The notes beneath the pieces are model-generated. The model saw nothing but the letters and a program-made list of their open reading frames with translations. It did no database searches and was not told the origin of the DNA. The translations under genes were made by a program, and so were the position numbers. Positions 30,101 to 37,231 of a DNA stretch of 64,000 bases are shown here, one piece after another; within the stretch, counting starts at the first letter, position 1, and each line of letters starts with the position of its first letter. The DNA is from Burkholderiales bacterium. GTDB taxonomy: Bacteria; Pseudomonadota; Gammaproteobacteria; Burkholderiales; Ga0077523. The stretch is from the NCBI GenBank assembly GCA_022843925.1, contig JALHMS010000014.1, positions 28,473-92,472 of the forward strand. The letters are read 5' to 3'.

Positions 30101-32811
30101 CCGCTCGGGACAGTGGCCGCTTCGGCATGCTCGACGGGCGCGGCGTGCGCACCGTCGTCATCGACACCGGCATCGATCTCGACCATGCGTTCTTCGGCGT
30201 GGATGCGAACCGCGACGGCCGTGCCGACCGCATCGTCTACGGCTATGACTTCGCGAACGTCGACACCGACGCGTCCGACCGCAGCGGGCATGGCTCCCAT
30301 GTCGCCAGCCTGATCGGTGGCGAGGGCGACGGGTCGGTGGGGGTCGCCCATGCCACGGACCTGATTGCCCTGAAGGTGTTCGAGGACGGCGGGGCCGGGA
30401 GCTTCGCCTACCTCGAGCGCGCGCTGCAGTGGGTTGTCGCGAATGCGCGCGCGTACGACGTCGGTGTCGTCAACCTGTCGCTCGGGGACGGCGGTGTCTG
30501 GCAGCACGAAGCCTCGCGTTACGGACTTGGCGACGAGTTCGCCGCGCTCGCCGCGCTCGACATCGTCGTCGTGAGTGCCGCTGGCAATGGCTACTACCCG
30601 TCCAATGCGCTCGGTGTCGCGTACCCGGGTGCCGATCCGGCAGTCATTGCCGTGGGGGCAACCTGGACCGGCGATTTCGGTGGTCCGTGGACCGTGGCAG
30701 GCGGCGCGACGAACTACGAGACCGGAATCGACCACGTCGCTGCCTTCAGTCAACGGGACGGTGAGACAGTGGACGTCTTCGCACCGGGCGCCCGCTTCAA
30801 TGGCGCCAGTGCGACAGGCGGCGTACGCACGATGCAGGGGACGAGCCAGGCCAGCGCCTTCGTGTCGGGTGCGGCGGCACTTGCGCAGCAGTACGCGAAG
30901 GCGACCTTGGGGCGCCAGATCTCCACCGGCGAGTTCGCCAGGCTCCTGGCTACGACGAGCGACACCATCGTCGATGGCGACGATGAAGTGGACAACGTCC
31001 GCAACTCCGGGCTCTCCTTTCCGAGGCTCAACCTCCAGCGGCTGCTGCTCGCCGTCGACGGTCTCCCCATCGAATCACCGCGTGACGGCGGTGGCGCATC
31101 CGGTGGCGATGGAGCAGTCGGGGGGGGCGGGGGCGTTCCGGCACCCGTCCAGATCGCGGCTCCCGGTGTGCACATCGTTCAGCTCGCAATGGGCGCGACG
31201 GTCGCCGGCCTGGATTTCGGGAACCGCAATCCGGCGCCCGAAGCGCGTGACGATGCGTTCGTGCTCGACATGGACGGCACCCTCGAGATCGACATCGCGG
31301 ATCTGCTGGCGAACGACGTCGAGGCGTTCGGCGACGTCGTCGTGTTCGCAGGTGCCGGCGAGCCCTCGCATGGCCTGGCGGCTCTCACCTCGGGCGGTAC
31401 GGCCCTGCGGTATGCACCGGACGCCGGCTTTCATGGCGTCGATACGTTCGTCTACAACGTCCGGGATGCCCACGGCAGTGTCGCGTCGGCCACAGTGACC
31501 CTCGACGTGCGGCGTCCGCCCCTGCGAGTGACCAGCGTGGCCCCGCTGCCGAGCGGCGTCCAGGTCCGCTTCGACAGACCCTTCGATGCCGCGGCGATCG
31601 GCCTCCACGGCGGGACCGGCGTCGCGGACGTCCGGCTGGTGCACGAGACGTTCGGTCGCGTGGACGGTTCGGTCGTGATCGACAACGACGCTCAGGGTTT
31701 CGTTTTCCTGCGGACGGGAATGCCGATGCCGGCCGGCAGCTACCAGTTGACGCTGCGTGCCGGGGCAGGCGGCTTCGCGGACCTGCTCGGCAACGCACTC
31801 GACGGGGATCGGGACGGTGCGCCGGGCGGAGACTTCGCCGCGAGCTTCTCGATCGTGCGCGCCAGTGAGGTCGTCGTCGGATTGGCCGACATCGTGCGCG
31901 GTCCCGGTCAGGCCGCCGGAGTGCCCGCCGGATCTGGCTCGTCCGCAGGGCTACCGGTGCATCTGAGCGATGCCGCAGGCGTGCGTCGATTCGTGGCGGA
32001 CATCCGCTTCGACCCGTCGCTCCTTGCGATCGATGACATTCGGCTAGCGTCAGGCGTCTCCGGAACGGTATCCCGTACCGGAAGTGCCGGCGTCGTTCAC
32101 GTCGACGTCCAGCTCGACACCGCCCTGCCCGCCGGCGCACGCACGCTACTCCACCTCGCCGCCCGCGTCCCGGCAGCGGCGACCTATGGCGCGATGGGGC
32201 GGATCGACATCACCGATGTCGTCCTCGAACGCGACGACGGTTCCACCATCGGCGTCGTCGCCGATGGTGCGATTCAGGTCGTTGGCTATCTCGGAGATAC
32301 CGATGGCGACGGGCGTTACTCGCGGGCGGATGTGGACGCGCTGATGCAGGTGGTTACGGGCGGCGCAGCCGGTCTCGGCGCCTGGAGGAACGCCGCGCCG
32401 CTCCTGTTGGGAGACATCCACGCGAATGGCCAGCTCACCTCGCTCGACGTGAGCCGGCTCGCGCAGCACGTCAGCGGTGTGCCTCGGCCGGAGATCCCGC
32501 CGATCCCGGTTGTTGCGCCACCGATGCCGCCAGTGGTGCGATCGGCGGCGGCCGGCTATTCTGATCAGGCTGCGCAGATCGGGGTGATGATGGGCGCCGA
32601 ACTCACCGCAAGCTCGACGGGATGGGGAAGACTCCAGCAACCGTTCCAACCCGGTACGGGCAGCGTGAGCGTCGGCGAACGCACTTCGGACGAGGGACAA
32701 TGGCGTCGGACAGTCTGGGCGCGCGACCTGACGCAGCGGCTGCAACAGTTGCCCGTGGCGAAGTTCCCGAGCATCGCTGTCCACGGCAGCCACCTCCCAG
32801 GCCCGAGGTGA
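18139..32811 (+). CDS. Giant multidomain LEPR-XLL surface protein with nested subtilisin-like protease
   Basis: This is a protein of about 4,890 residues. ATG 18139 has GGGAGA five bases upstream; ATG 18097 and 18238 are alternatives. Domains in order, residues from 18139: a LEPR-XLL-like motif (LEALEGRILLSAD, about 68-80); pre-peptidase-like and SbsA-like Ig regions (to 700); eleven CARDB-like repeats (about 705-2120); a carboxypeptidase-regulatory-like region; a probable seven-bladed propeller split by about 300 residues (2664-3359); a DUF7619-like region and FN3; and two SdrD/Cna-B-like domains (3730-3919, with a closing strand near 4335-4364). A complete S8 protease (Asp4009, His4051, Asn4150, Ser4236) is inserted in the second SdrD domain. 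Cadherin-like and Ig-like regions, a cohesin-like domain and a dockerin-like repeat (about 4715-4785) follow. Export is inferred from architecture. No RTX repeats, LPXTG or PEP-CTERM anchor is visible. Confidence 0.85.
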   Translation: MMNGSSGGGRLNVAGPGETVGNDHRTNSGQPFPMSCASWIRSGAGFLAGLFAGKRASVALPFRRTPLLEALEGRILLSADVVPGPPMAPAVVLSTTPLMFAAVAPGGAHAMLAIGGGDLPDVGNGRQFVFEALAGRRFDVLLEPDSAALQATLEVAGASGTALVTADVAGESLLLSGLVADGGPITVTAAAFEGVGAFTARVLVDGVFEREIATGSPNGDMATAQPIDESALVLPGPAADRLFVQAVSDDGGDVFAFDLAAGANVSIALGRSDPVAPGDLRIELLGPDGTVLARGIDGLRAGTLAPAPAGGDRFIEDFVATAGGRYHVRVSGDAGIDYGLAVVRGVGLVPAREFVEISGPVHLLGTLRERASDTYYLSAGFSGSPEIAAYALVDGVIDATAPLALRVQVTGYLVGSVDDFGIPSFQEFSYDTGAYAAEAHLVVDEVTFDYTITVSRDAGAAGGEYVLVVGGVRAQESPPFIVARSPENSQRFLVPPTDLTLRFSEALLATSVSAADLVMTGATVVGDPVFVDGRTVRFGIAVDEAVTRVSYRVEAGAVVDLQGGSNQYSEGGTFDLDRIGPQVTSADTSIRTTGFLSRALFAFDERIDAASVSQDSIVSFTGPDGVDLLAALRAGSSGAQPAVRARSSSVELTFAEQSTPGTYEIVFGRGIRDSVGRPIDQDRDGNGGELVDDLYTLRVEVEGTTSPPDLRAGSVSVGYNDLNGERLFRYGPHSPAFSWSYSALNGGAGRTDAADRWTDRAYLSTDPEISVDDIVLGTFAGVPSGSVGPSSLPAGQTYSRSGSVSASAHTIPVGEYYVIVQLDEAATLEESDETNNILLSWPFYIDYDAAPDLVVTDIVSQEVAAAGDTIDVRWTVVNQGSDRVEEYVSFDLAASADALIGADTAMGSLYEFIALDPGEIVSLGKSVRLPVGGTGPYRIVVTADSGQNVFEGMGERNNATLDDRAVTIANPNLQVIALTAPTTGTVLETITVDWTVRNTGSGATGAAAWVDRVWLSPKSELGAGAVLLGEVANPSGLEDRPLGDTYAGTLTAPIPFGVRGGDYRIIVDTDGAGVVGEMDETDNLAVGDIIRVLPPAVPNLRVHGVTTSVVETLSGRAVDFTWTVENAGRGDFSGRFTDKLELVGPENVVLGNFVFEGALAAGGGVVTRTQTIVLPAVLAGAFQVAVTTDSADVVDEYLDEDDNRALGARPLDVILQPFPDLVVTEVSAPDRVFAGDDFTVTWTVRNQGNGATSVPLWYDAVYLSVDDVIDESDVLLGTVANPTFLGTDPTNNGYVNRLTVRTSPRLSGDYRVLVATDDGNRVFENAGEANHLPTSARSISVLAGPHPDLRVTDVRAPGQAFSGQPMAISWTAVNDGNAAVSLQTIHDRIVLSRNELLGDADDREMASLSAANFAPRAGGLSHDTDLAPGETYTGRIDIRLPVGEAGAFHVFVITDERDAAFEQAGETNNVARTATPTDVRLTPPPDLELIALDVPPSLRAGATIEVRYGAANLGSTSTPESYWTDEFWLSEDTVLDASDVRVGSAVRVGSLGAGQDYEAVVRLTIPHEVAGPRYLLGHIDSGNAVFELDNANNAAPNKFLLAADLLTEVVSLPANLVVRDVSAPTVAESGTPLRIGWTVANIGAGDTITDTWFDTVVLSGDDILGNADDVRLGTFRRTGLLGAGGSFNRTESVTVPFDRVGAHHLFVITDAPVDDGAGRVHEAAAEADNASVAHPVTLSRGTPNLVVNGVTVPEATTNGQTIPITWRVTNAGGATTNASFWYDRVHLSADSVLDDGDVVLASVRRTNPLAAGSAYDARLDFRIPSPYTAGDYFVFLTTDADNGVLEDGLENDNVAVSAPLKITFDPAVPPDVPIADLRLDLVAAPDRVASGQEIRVDYRVSNQGDAIAGRAWFDSFYLSRDRIFDRADDVLLGYGYVGPVLGHGASYENTLRFRVPTGLSGSYWVIGVADAGDALKAEPDNADNIGFDPVPLVVEIPPPGDLAVVTVTAPPSNASGTLTGVEYELQNVGNGIVSGSWVDALYLSTDAVWDPSDRFVGNFPRNATLDPQALLALVRTDFNISGLLPGEYHVIVRADVGNAVLETREDNNAGVSLGTVQLDLPALDLIGTATARLGGPQYYKLVLDAPDAIDFNLELRDALAPIGDTIFTRSIELYVRRGDLPTRTEFDFADRAGFASERRVVVPDAQAGTYYVLVQPGDIRIAATRTTTSSGGGAGTTVEPPGGGVPVTPSDPRTVLSARSIPFSVRGIEADAVGNDGLATVAVDGARFDADTWFELVDASGLVLSAFDVMVENGSRAYVTFDLTGLTLGAYTLRALDRDGHPASGSVVLTIVEGEGAQIDVAFNGPDRVRPDRLNLVTLSYANVGDNDLEAPLLIVRSQSGVAFGTRADALGTTDRFFLGAPGDGPADILRPESRHAIPLVYRSPGAGGRVGLLAYSVTADDATVIEDWAAIEAAVRPAGVDDARWLPYWTYTRAQLGDTWGRLVRVLNELMLDVSAGGQPVRDVREVFARLLDAAPARLSVVTFEGRLLNAADGTPVADFDIAAMLQTVNGSAVVGRTTTDAEGRYSMVLLGPAPLDLVLGSRASIQADGSVFFEETHLFDMDRNGIPDETAPHVATDGSVDMGATLLYVMPVPAPVVEPPPPAFDSAPAITSDAAGRLHMVWMREGQIWHAVNDGTGWAHATAIPRAYAMSATISAHERLIDGTSAGLLVAWQKGDSDNSEIFRSVGRQRPDGSYEWSAPLRVTENSVFDGDQAVAINPDGTVLVVVQRRDQASSDDADLYGKVLAVASAVFEPGATGGTTSSVAATNDVELTTSAERTVRYRAGWDSKNMARLLGHTAINAQFRFALEGRLSCNPLLTGSVAVAVKDGQNETEAAATGELRLRVERLQGGLRRWAVDALRIKLQTTFAHSVKIASFEAIEKLIPVPYSIPVSMLFAVVNKVTDALNGDRLEEARYDNKLEMRYEISVNGVWGFKGLHFPPDEASGSLRLSAGLNGQVTVPWTFPMPWDAEKVTVRALANGTFPFKWPTQVEPSFTFLVRLEKTVAKEVVFQDFTYTWSKGGITQTPPMPLSVAAADPQAGTPAVTSTLSVGPQSPEGTLVSHADPGDIALTADRGFDGRPVIAEGPEGERLLAWASERGIVVREWEAATAQWGAEQLVPETAGYDNRALAVAFDGTGQPLIVWNRLDARALTAGASQEVLRQLLDAGGEIVHAKRDAATGGWSVLAGPGAGESASSVSLHRTASGEVLAVWKTSPGIEGSHLRSALWSARNGTWGAIETVGNGWFAGNVAMANDATGVVAIWSELVDALRGGSVLMSRHWDGQAWGAVSAVTYGVAPLAGAAFPSEIGSDSLQASNGDAGLPAPGFFDIPVPAECQDPPPTRSSGPPPPDDAPDDDGDAGDGDTPIGRDAGYPPDDYEAQVINPIDPNDMLGPEGFGAERWVAASSTMPYTIRFENRASATAPAQQVTITHTLDPDLDARTFRFGDFGWGDVVVDVDEATAAFIETRVDLTATKGFRVDVFAFMDLATRTATWTLTTIDPATGDLPVDALAGFLPPDDPDGVGDGFVSFGVKADRLVATGARLDARARIVFDTEEPIDTPDIMNTIDAVAPQSAVSALAESTDQSTFLISWTGVDDDGGSAIAAYDIRVSIDGGAFGLWRAGATGNSAIYTGDYGRTYAFQSIAIDNAGNRERPPAGADATIRVVGTASIAGVKYHDRDGDGVRTSGEEGLAGWTIFLDADADGVRDAGETATVTDADGRYRLDALGPGSYRVAEETRDGWAQTAPAAGVHVIALSTGEVVEGRDFGNRLVVGSLAGVKFEDVDGDGFRDAGEQGLAGWTIFLDADEDGLLDAGERSALTDATGAYLFADLSPGRYVVAEVQQTGWTQTTPAPDPSVARAAALTTTASGIAIQVEGCACGTTWSPASGTTVESAAGGSGGNTGITTMDLGAQSMANALAVTGITAARDSGRFGMLDGRGVRTVVIDTGIDLDHAFFGVDANRDGRADRIVYGYDFANVDTDASDRSGHGSHVASLIGGEGDGSVGVAHATDLIALKVFEDGGAGSFAYLERALQWVVANARAYDVGVVNLSLGDGGVWQHEASRYGLGDEFAALAALDIVVVSAAGNGYYPSNALGVAYPGADPAVIAVGATWTGDFGGPWTVAGGATNYETGIDHVAAFSQRDGETVDVFAPGARFNGASATGGVRTMQGTSQASAFVSGAAALAQQYAKATLGRQISTGEFARLLATTSDTIVDGDDEVDNVRNSGLSFPRLNLQRLLLAVDGLPIESPRDGGGASGGDGAVGGGGGVPAPVQIAAPGVHIVQLAMGATVAGLDFGNRNPAPEARDDAFVLDMDGTLEIDIADLLANDVEAFGDVVVFAGAGEPSHGLAALTSGGTALRYAPDAGFHGVDTFVYNVRDAHGSVASATVTLDVRRPPLRVTSVAPLPSGVQVRFDRPFDAAAIGLHGGTGVADVRLVHETFGRVDGSVVIDNDAQGFVFLRTGMPMPAGSYQLTLRAGAGGFADLLGNALDGDRDGAPGGDFAASFSIVRASEVVVGLADIVRGPGQAAGVPAGSGSSAGLPVHLSDAAGVRRFVADIRFDPSLLAIDDIRLASGVSGTVSRTGSAGVVHVDVQLDTALPAGARTLLHLAARVPAAATYGAMGRIDITDVVLERDDGSTIGVVADGAIQVVGYLGDTDGDGRYSRADVDALMQVVTGGAAGLGAWRNAAPLLLGDIHANGQLTSLDVSRLAQHVSGVPRPEIPPIPVVAPPMPPVVRSAAAGYSDQAAQIGVMMGAELTASSTGWGRLQQPFQPGTGSVSVGERTSDEGQWRRTVWARDLTQRLQQLPVAKFPSIAVHGSHLPGPR

Positions 32812-32899
32812 TGCACGGAGGAGAGCTGGGCGTAGCGGTCCGCGACACGGCGGGCGTCCCGCACCCAGCGAACCGCTGTATTGCCTCGGTCGGATAACT

Positions 32900-33427
32900 T
32901 CAGCGCGCTCGGCCCGCTTCCAGGTCGAGCAGGAACCGCTTCCGCTCCAGCCCGCCTGCGTAACCGGTGAGCGAGCCGTCGCGACCGATCACGCGATGGC
33001 AGGGCACGATGATCGCGATCGGGTTGCGGCCGTTCGCGGCGCCGACCGCGCGCACGGCAGTGGGAGTGCCGAGGTCGTACGCGACGTCGGCGTACGACAC
33101 CGCCACGCCGTAGGGGATGCGGCCGAGGCGCTTCCACACCTTCTGCTGGAACGGCGTGCCCTTCGGTGCGAGCGGGAGGTGGAACTGGCGCAGCTTGCCC
33201 GCGAAGTATTCGTCGAGCTGCGTGAGGGCCATCGCGATCACGGGGTCGGTCGTGTCCTCGATCGACCGCTCCGGCGCCGAGGCTGCGTGCGGGCCGTCCG
33301 TGAATCGCAGCTCCGTGAGCACGCCGGGCTGCGCGCACAGCAGCAGACGGCCGACGGGCGAGTCGAGCCACGCGTGCCGCGGCGTCATGTGGGTGGTGTA
33401 CCGGCCTCGATCGTCGGGGGCGTTCAT
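32900..33427 (-). CDS. ogt: Methylated-DNA--protein-cysteine S-methyltransferase
   Basis: This 175-residue suicide enzyme removes the alkyl group from O6-alkylguanine onto its own cysteine. The active site is in [27 protein letters not shown], with the expected PCHRV. The helix-turn-helix [24 protein letters not shown], with the arginine finger region following in [17 protein letters not shown], is intact. Length matches Ogt-type enzymes. The start codon overlaps the stop of the upstream Ada/AlkA-type gene by four bases, so both repair activities are made together. About 90 bases separate its 3' end from the convergent giant gene. Confidence 0.95.
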   Translation of the reverse strand: MNAPDDRGRYTTHMTPRHAWLDSPVGRLLLCAQPGVLTELRFTDGPHAASAPERSIEDTTDPVIAMALTQLDEYFAGKLRQFHLPLAPKGTPFQQKVWKRLGRIPYGVAVSYADVAYDLGTPTAVRAVGAANGRNPIAIIVPCHRVIGRDGSLTGYAGGLERKRFLLDLEAGRAR

Positions 33428-34854
33428 GCGAGCTGTCTCCAGAGGTGCATCACGGCATAGCCGCGCCAGGGTCGCCAGGCTTCGGCGGCGGCGAGCGTGT
33501 CGCGATCGTTGGTGGTGCCGAGCGCCTTGCGCACACCGAGGTCGCCGTGCGGGAAGGCATCGGGCCAGGCGAGCGCGCGCATCGCGATGTACTGCGCCGT
33601 CCAGTCGCCGATGCCCGGCAGCGCGCGTAGCGCATTCATCTGGGCGCCGACGTCGGCGGCAGGGGTCAGCGCCAGTGTGCCATCCGCGACGGCCCGCGCG
33701 ATCGCGAGGATGGCTGACGCGCGCGTGCGGATCACGCCGAGGCTAGCGATGTCGGGGACGTCCAGCGCCGCGATGCGTTCCGGTATCGGGAAGACGGCGT
33801 CGATCCCGGCGATGGTGGACACGAGCGGCTCGCCGAACGCGCGGGCGAAGCGCCCCGCGAGCGTGCGCGCCGCCTTCACCGTGACCTGCTGCCCGAGCAC
33901 GGCGCGTACCGCCAGTTCGAAACCGTCGAACGCGCCGGGCAGACGCAGCCCCGGTGCGGCGGCAGCGATGTCGCCCAACTGCGCGGCGATCGCGCCAGGG
34001 TTCGCCGCGAGATCGAAGAGGCGCTGCGTCCGCTGCAGCACGGCCGGGATCACGGGCACGAGGCCGGGCGACAGCGTCACGCGCAGCCCCAGGCGATCGG
34101 GTGCGTGCGAAACGACGATCCAGCCCCTGTTCACGCGGTCGCGCTGAACGACGCGAACGCTGCGCGCGTACTGGCCTTCGGCGACGACCTCCACGCCGTC
34201 AATCGTGCGCGCGCCCAGGAATGTCAGCAGCGCATCGAACTCGTAGGGCGGGCGATACGAGAGCAGGAAGCCCGGGTTCGCGGGCGCGGGGCCGTGGCGC
34301 ACGTGGCGGAGGTCAGACGGCGCCATGCGATAGCGCGCGCGGAAGAGCGCGTGGAAGCGCCGGAAGCTGCCGAAGCCGGCGGCGTACGCGATGTCGGTGA
34401 TCGCCAGGTCCGTGTCGGTCAGCAGCCGCTTCGCGAGCAGCAGGCGCTGCGTCTGTGCGTAGGCGACGGGGGCGACGCCGAAATGGTTCGAGAACACGCG
34501 GCGCAGATGGCGATCGGTGACCGAGAGGCGCGACGCCAGGGCTTCCAGACTGCCGTCGTCCAGCGCGCCTGCGTCGATGAGATCGGCCGCGGTGCGTGCG
34601 AGCCGTTCCGGCGCATCGAGCGGTGCGGCGCCGGGCGCCAGTTCGGGACGGCAGCGCAGACAGGGCCGGAAGCCCGCGGACTCCGCTGCGGCGGCACTCG
34701 GATGGAACGTGCAGTTCTCGCGCCGCGGCCGGCGGGCCGTGCAGACGGGCCGGCAGTAGATCCCCGTCGACGCGACGCCCACGAAGAACTCGCCGTCGAA
34801 GCGGCGGTCGCGGGCGGCGAGGGCGCGGTAGCAGAGGTCGGGATCAAGCAGCAT
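33424..34854 (-). CDS. alkA: Ada-like regulator fused to AlkA-type DNA-3-methyladenine glycosylase
   Basis: The product is 476 residues from ATG 34854 ([12 protein letters not shown]). The Ada N-domain zinc/phosphotriester-accepting site is visible: [16 protein letters not shown], then RRENCTF and [11 protein letters not shown]. Next comes an AraC-type helix-turn-helix ([44 protein letters not shown], about 95-190). The C-terminal half is AlkA-like, with [21 protein letters not shown], the helix-hairpin-helix [20 protein letters not shown], and the catalytic Asp in FPHGDLGV. The protein should both sense methylation damage and excise alkylated bases. The fusion is known in proteobacteria. It is coupled to ogt by ATGA overlap. 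A start 60 bases further upstream is possible. Confidence 0.92.
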   Translation of the reverse strand: MLLDPDLCYRALAARDRRFDGEFFVGVASTGIYCRPVCTARRPRRENCTFHPSAAAAESAGFRPCLRCRPELAPGAAPLDAPERLARTAADLIDAGALDDGSLEALASRLSVTDRHLRRVFSNHFGVAPVAYAQTQRLLLAKRLLTDTDLAITDIAYAAGFGSFRRFHALFRARYRMAPSDLRHVRHGPAPANPGFLLSYRPPYEFDALLTFLGARTIDGVEVVAEGQYARSVRVVQRDRVNRGWIVVSHAPDRLGLRVTLSPGLVPVIPAVLQRTQRLFDLAANPGAIAAQLGDIAAAAPGLRLPGAFDGFELAVRAVLGQQVTVKAARTLAGRFARAFGEPLVSTIAGIDAVFPIPERIAALDVPDIASLGVIRTRASAILAIARAVADGTLALTPAADVGAQMNALRALPGIGDWTAQYIAMRALAWPDAFPHGDLGVRKALGTTNDRDTLAAAEAWRPWRGYAVMHLWRQLA

Positions 34855-34930
34855 GGGCCGAACGATAGCCGCGCGAGGCCCCGGCCGCATGCCGGATTCG
34901 GACATCGCAGCCATGCGGGCTGCTGCCGCT

Positions 34931-35659
34931 TCAGAGCGTCGCCTGATTCACGCGCTTCGATAGCGCTTCGGCGTCTTCCTTCCGCTCGCTGTAGCGGTCG
35001 ACGAGATGCCCGGCGACGTCGCGCGTGAGCAGGGTGAACTTCATCAGTTCCTCCATCACGTCGACCACGCGGTCGTAGTAGGCGGAGGGCTTCATGCGCC
35101 CGACGTCGTCGAACTCCTGATACGCCTTGGCGACGGACGACTGGTTGGGGATCGTGATCATCCGCATCCAGCGGCCGAGCACGCGCAGCTGGTTCACCGC
35201 GTTGAACGATTGCGACCCGCCACTCACCTGCATCACGGCGAGCGTCTTGCCCTGCGTCGGCCTCACCGCGCCGACCGCGAGCGGGATCCAGTCGATCTGC
35301 GACTTCATGATCCCGGTCATCGCCCCGTGGCGTTCCGGCGAGCACCACACCATCCCCTCGGACCACTGCGCGAGCGTGCGGAGTTCCTGCACCTTCGGAT
35401 GCGCCTCGGGCGCGGCATCGGGCAGCGGCAATCCGGCCGGATCGAAGATGCGCGTCTCGCCGCCCATCGCTTGCAGCAGGCGGGCGGCTTCCTGCGCCAG
35501 CAGGCGGCTGTACGAGCGCTCGCGAAGCGATCCGTACAGCAGCAGGAATCGCGGCGCGTGGGTCGATGGTGCCGAGGGGCGCAACGCCTCCTGCGACGGG
35601 CGCCGGAAGTGGGTCGGATCGAGGGCGGGCAGGTCGGTCATGGGGCTGGCGGCGGGCAT
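34931..35659 (-). CDS. arsH: Arsenical resistance protein ArsH (NADPH-dependent FMN reductase family)
   Basis: The product is 242 residues. ArsH is a flavoprotein that oxidises trivalent organoarsenicals to less toxic pentavalent forms and also reduces quinones. The flavodoxin-like phosphate loop is [25 protein letters not shown]. Other ArsH segments are [69 protein letters not shown] and [14 protein letters not shown]. It is the last gene of the ars operon, starting 10 bases after the acr3 stop. ATG 35641 (MTDLP) is an alternative start. Confidence 0.95.
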   Translation of the reverse strand: MPAASPMTDLPALDPTHFRRPSQEALRPSAPSTHAPRFLLLYGSLRERSYSRLLAQEAARLLQAMGGETRIFDPAGLPLPDAAPEAHPKVQELRTLAQWSEGMVWCSPERHGAMTGIMKSQIDWIPLAVGAVRPTQGKTLAVMQVSGGSQSFNAVNQLRVLGRWMRMITIPNQSSVAKAYQEFDDVGRMKPSAYYDRVVDVMEELMKFTLLTRDVAGHLVDRYSERKEDAEALSKRVNQATL

Positions 35660-35669
35660 GGGGGGCTCG

Positions 35670-36689
35670 TCACGCGGGGAACCAGTGGCGCGTGCGATTG
35701 GCGAGCGCCACCAGCGAGAGCATCACGGGGACCTCGACCAGCACGCCCACCACGGTGGCGAGGGCCGCGCCGGAATCGAGGCCGAAGAGCGAGATGGCGA
35801 CGGCCACCGCCAGCTCGAAGAAGTTCGATGTGCCGATCAGGCACGCAGGGGCGGCGATGCTGTACGGAAGGCGCATCCACCGCGCCGCGACGTACGCGAT
35901 CGCGAAGATGCCGTACGACTGCAGGATGAGCGGCACGGCGATCAGCGCGATCACGAGCGGCTTCGCGATGATCGTCCCGGCCTGGAAGCCGAAGAGCAGG
36001 ACCACGGTGGCGATGAGACCGACCACGGACCACGGCTTCAGCGCCGCGACGCCGCGTGCGAGCCGCGCCGTGCCGCCCGACCGCAGCCACAGCGCGCGGG
36101 TGATCGCGCCAGCCACGAGCGGCAGCACCACGTAGAGGATCGTCGACAGCGTGAGCGTCTGCCATGGCACCGTGACGTCCGTGACGCCGAGCAGGAACGC
36201 GGCGATCGGCGCGAAGGCGAAGACCATGATGAGATCGTTCACCGAGACCTGCACGAGCGTGTAGTTCGGATCGCCCTTCACGAGCTGGCTCCACACGAAC
36301 ACCATCGCCGTGCAGGGCGCGACGCCGAGCAGGATCATCCCCGCGATGTACTCGCTGGCCGACTGCGGGTCCACCCACGGCGCGAACACGTGCTGGAAGA
36401 ACAGCACCGCGAGCGCCGCCATCGTGAAGGGCTTGATGAGCCAGTTGACGACGAGCGTGAGCACGAGCCCGCGCGGTCGGCGGCCGACGTCCTTCACGGC
36501 TGCGAAGTCGATCTGGATCATCATCGGGTAGATCATCACCCAGATGAACACGGCAACCACGAGGTTGACGTGCGCCCACTCGATGCGGGCAATGGCCTGG
36601 AAGGCGCCCGGCATCTGCAGGCCGAGCACGACCCCCGCGACGATGCCGAGGCCGACCCAGACGGTCAGGAAGCGTTCGAAGAGTCCCAT
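35670..36689 (-). CDS. acr3: Arsenite efflux transporter, ACR3 family
   Basis: This 339-residue inner-membrane protein has ten hydrophobic segments. It exports As(III), driven by the proton gradient. The essential cysteine of the family is present in segment 4 ([26 protein letters not shown]), and the second-half motif [40 protein letters not shown] is intact. It lies between arsC (19-base gap) and arsH in the ars operon. The name arsB is sometimes used, but this is the ACR3 type, not the E. coli ArsB type. Confidence 0.95.
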   Translation of the reverse strand: MGLFERFLTVWVGLGIVAGVVLGLQMPGAFQAIARIEWAHVNLVVAVFIWVMIYPMMIQIDFAAVKDVGRRPRGLVLTLVVNWLIKPFTMAALAVLFFQHVFAPWVDPQSASEYIAGMILLGVAPCTAMVFVWSQLVKGDPNYTLVQVSVNDLIMVFAFAPIAAFLLGVTDVTVPWQTLTLSTILYVVLPLVAGAITRALWLRSGGTARLARGVAALKPWSVVGLIATVVLLFGFQAGTIIAKPLVIALIAVPLILQSYGIFAIAYVAARWMRLPYSIAAPACLIGTSNFFELAVAVAISLFGLDSGAALATVVGVLVEVPVMLSLVALANRTRHWFPA

Positions 36690-36707
36690 GGTGTTCCGCG
36701 GATGCCG

Positions 36708-37223
36708 TCAGACGCCGTCTGCAGGCGGTGTTGCCTTGCCGATGTCGTCGAGTTCCCGCTGGAGCGACAGGCGCTCGAGTCGATGCAGCGGTAGCGCCAG
36801 CAGCAGTTCGATGCGGCGCCGGAGCACGACGGCGGCGGTCATGAAGGCGCGGCGCTTCGCGTCGTCCGTTCCGGTGACCGCTGCCGGGTCGGGCACGCCC
36901 CAGTGCGCGGTCATCGGCTGCCCCGGCCAGATCGGACAGACCTCGCCGGCGGCGTTGTCGCAGACGGTGAAGACGAAATCGAGCGCGGGCGCGCCGGGGC
37001 CTTCGAATTCGCTCCACGACTTGCTGCGGAAGCCGTCGACAGGCATCCCGAGCTGCGCGAGCGTCGCCAGCGCGAACGGGTTCACCACGCCGGTCGGGCT
37101 GCTACCCGCCGAGAAGGCGCGGAAGCGCGTGGCGCCGAGGTGGTTCATGAGCCCCTCGGCGAGAACGGATCGCGCGGAGTTGCCCGTGCACACGAAGAGC
37201 ACATTGAGATTGCGGTCGCTCAT
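36708..37223 (-). CDS. arsC: Arsenate reductase, low-molecular-weight phosphatase type
   Basis: The product is 171 residues from ATG 37223. It reduces As(V) to As(III) so that ACR3 can export it. The phosphatase-like loop LFVCTGNSARSVLAEG (CX5R) holds the catalytic cysteine. The family segment FDFVFTVCDNAAGEVCPIWPG-like (here LDFVFTVCDNAAGEVCPIWPG) contributes further cysteines, and the conserved W is in AHWGVPDPA. The C-terminal 40 residues are helical and extend beyond the core. The gene follows arsI by eight bases. Confidence 0.93.
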   Translation of the reverse strand: MSDRNLNVLFVCTGNSARSVLAEGLMNHLGATRFRAFSAGSSPTGVVNPFALATLAQLGMPVDGFRSKSWSEFEGPGAPALDFVFTVCDNAAGEVCPIWPGQPMTAHWGVPDPAAVTGTDDAKRRAFMTAAVVLRRRIELLLALPLHRLERLSLQRELDDIGKATPPADGV

Positions 37224-37231
37224 GGTGGGCC

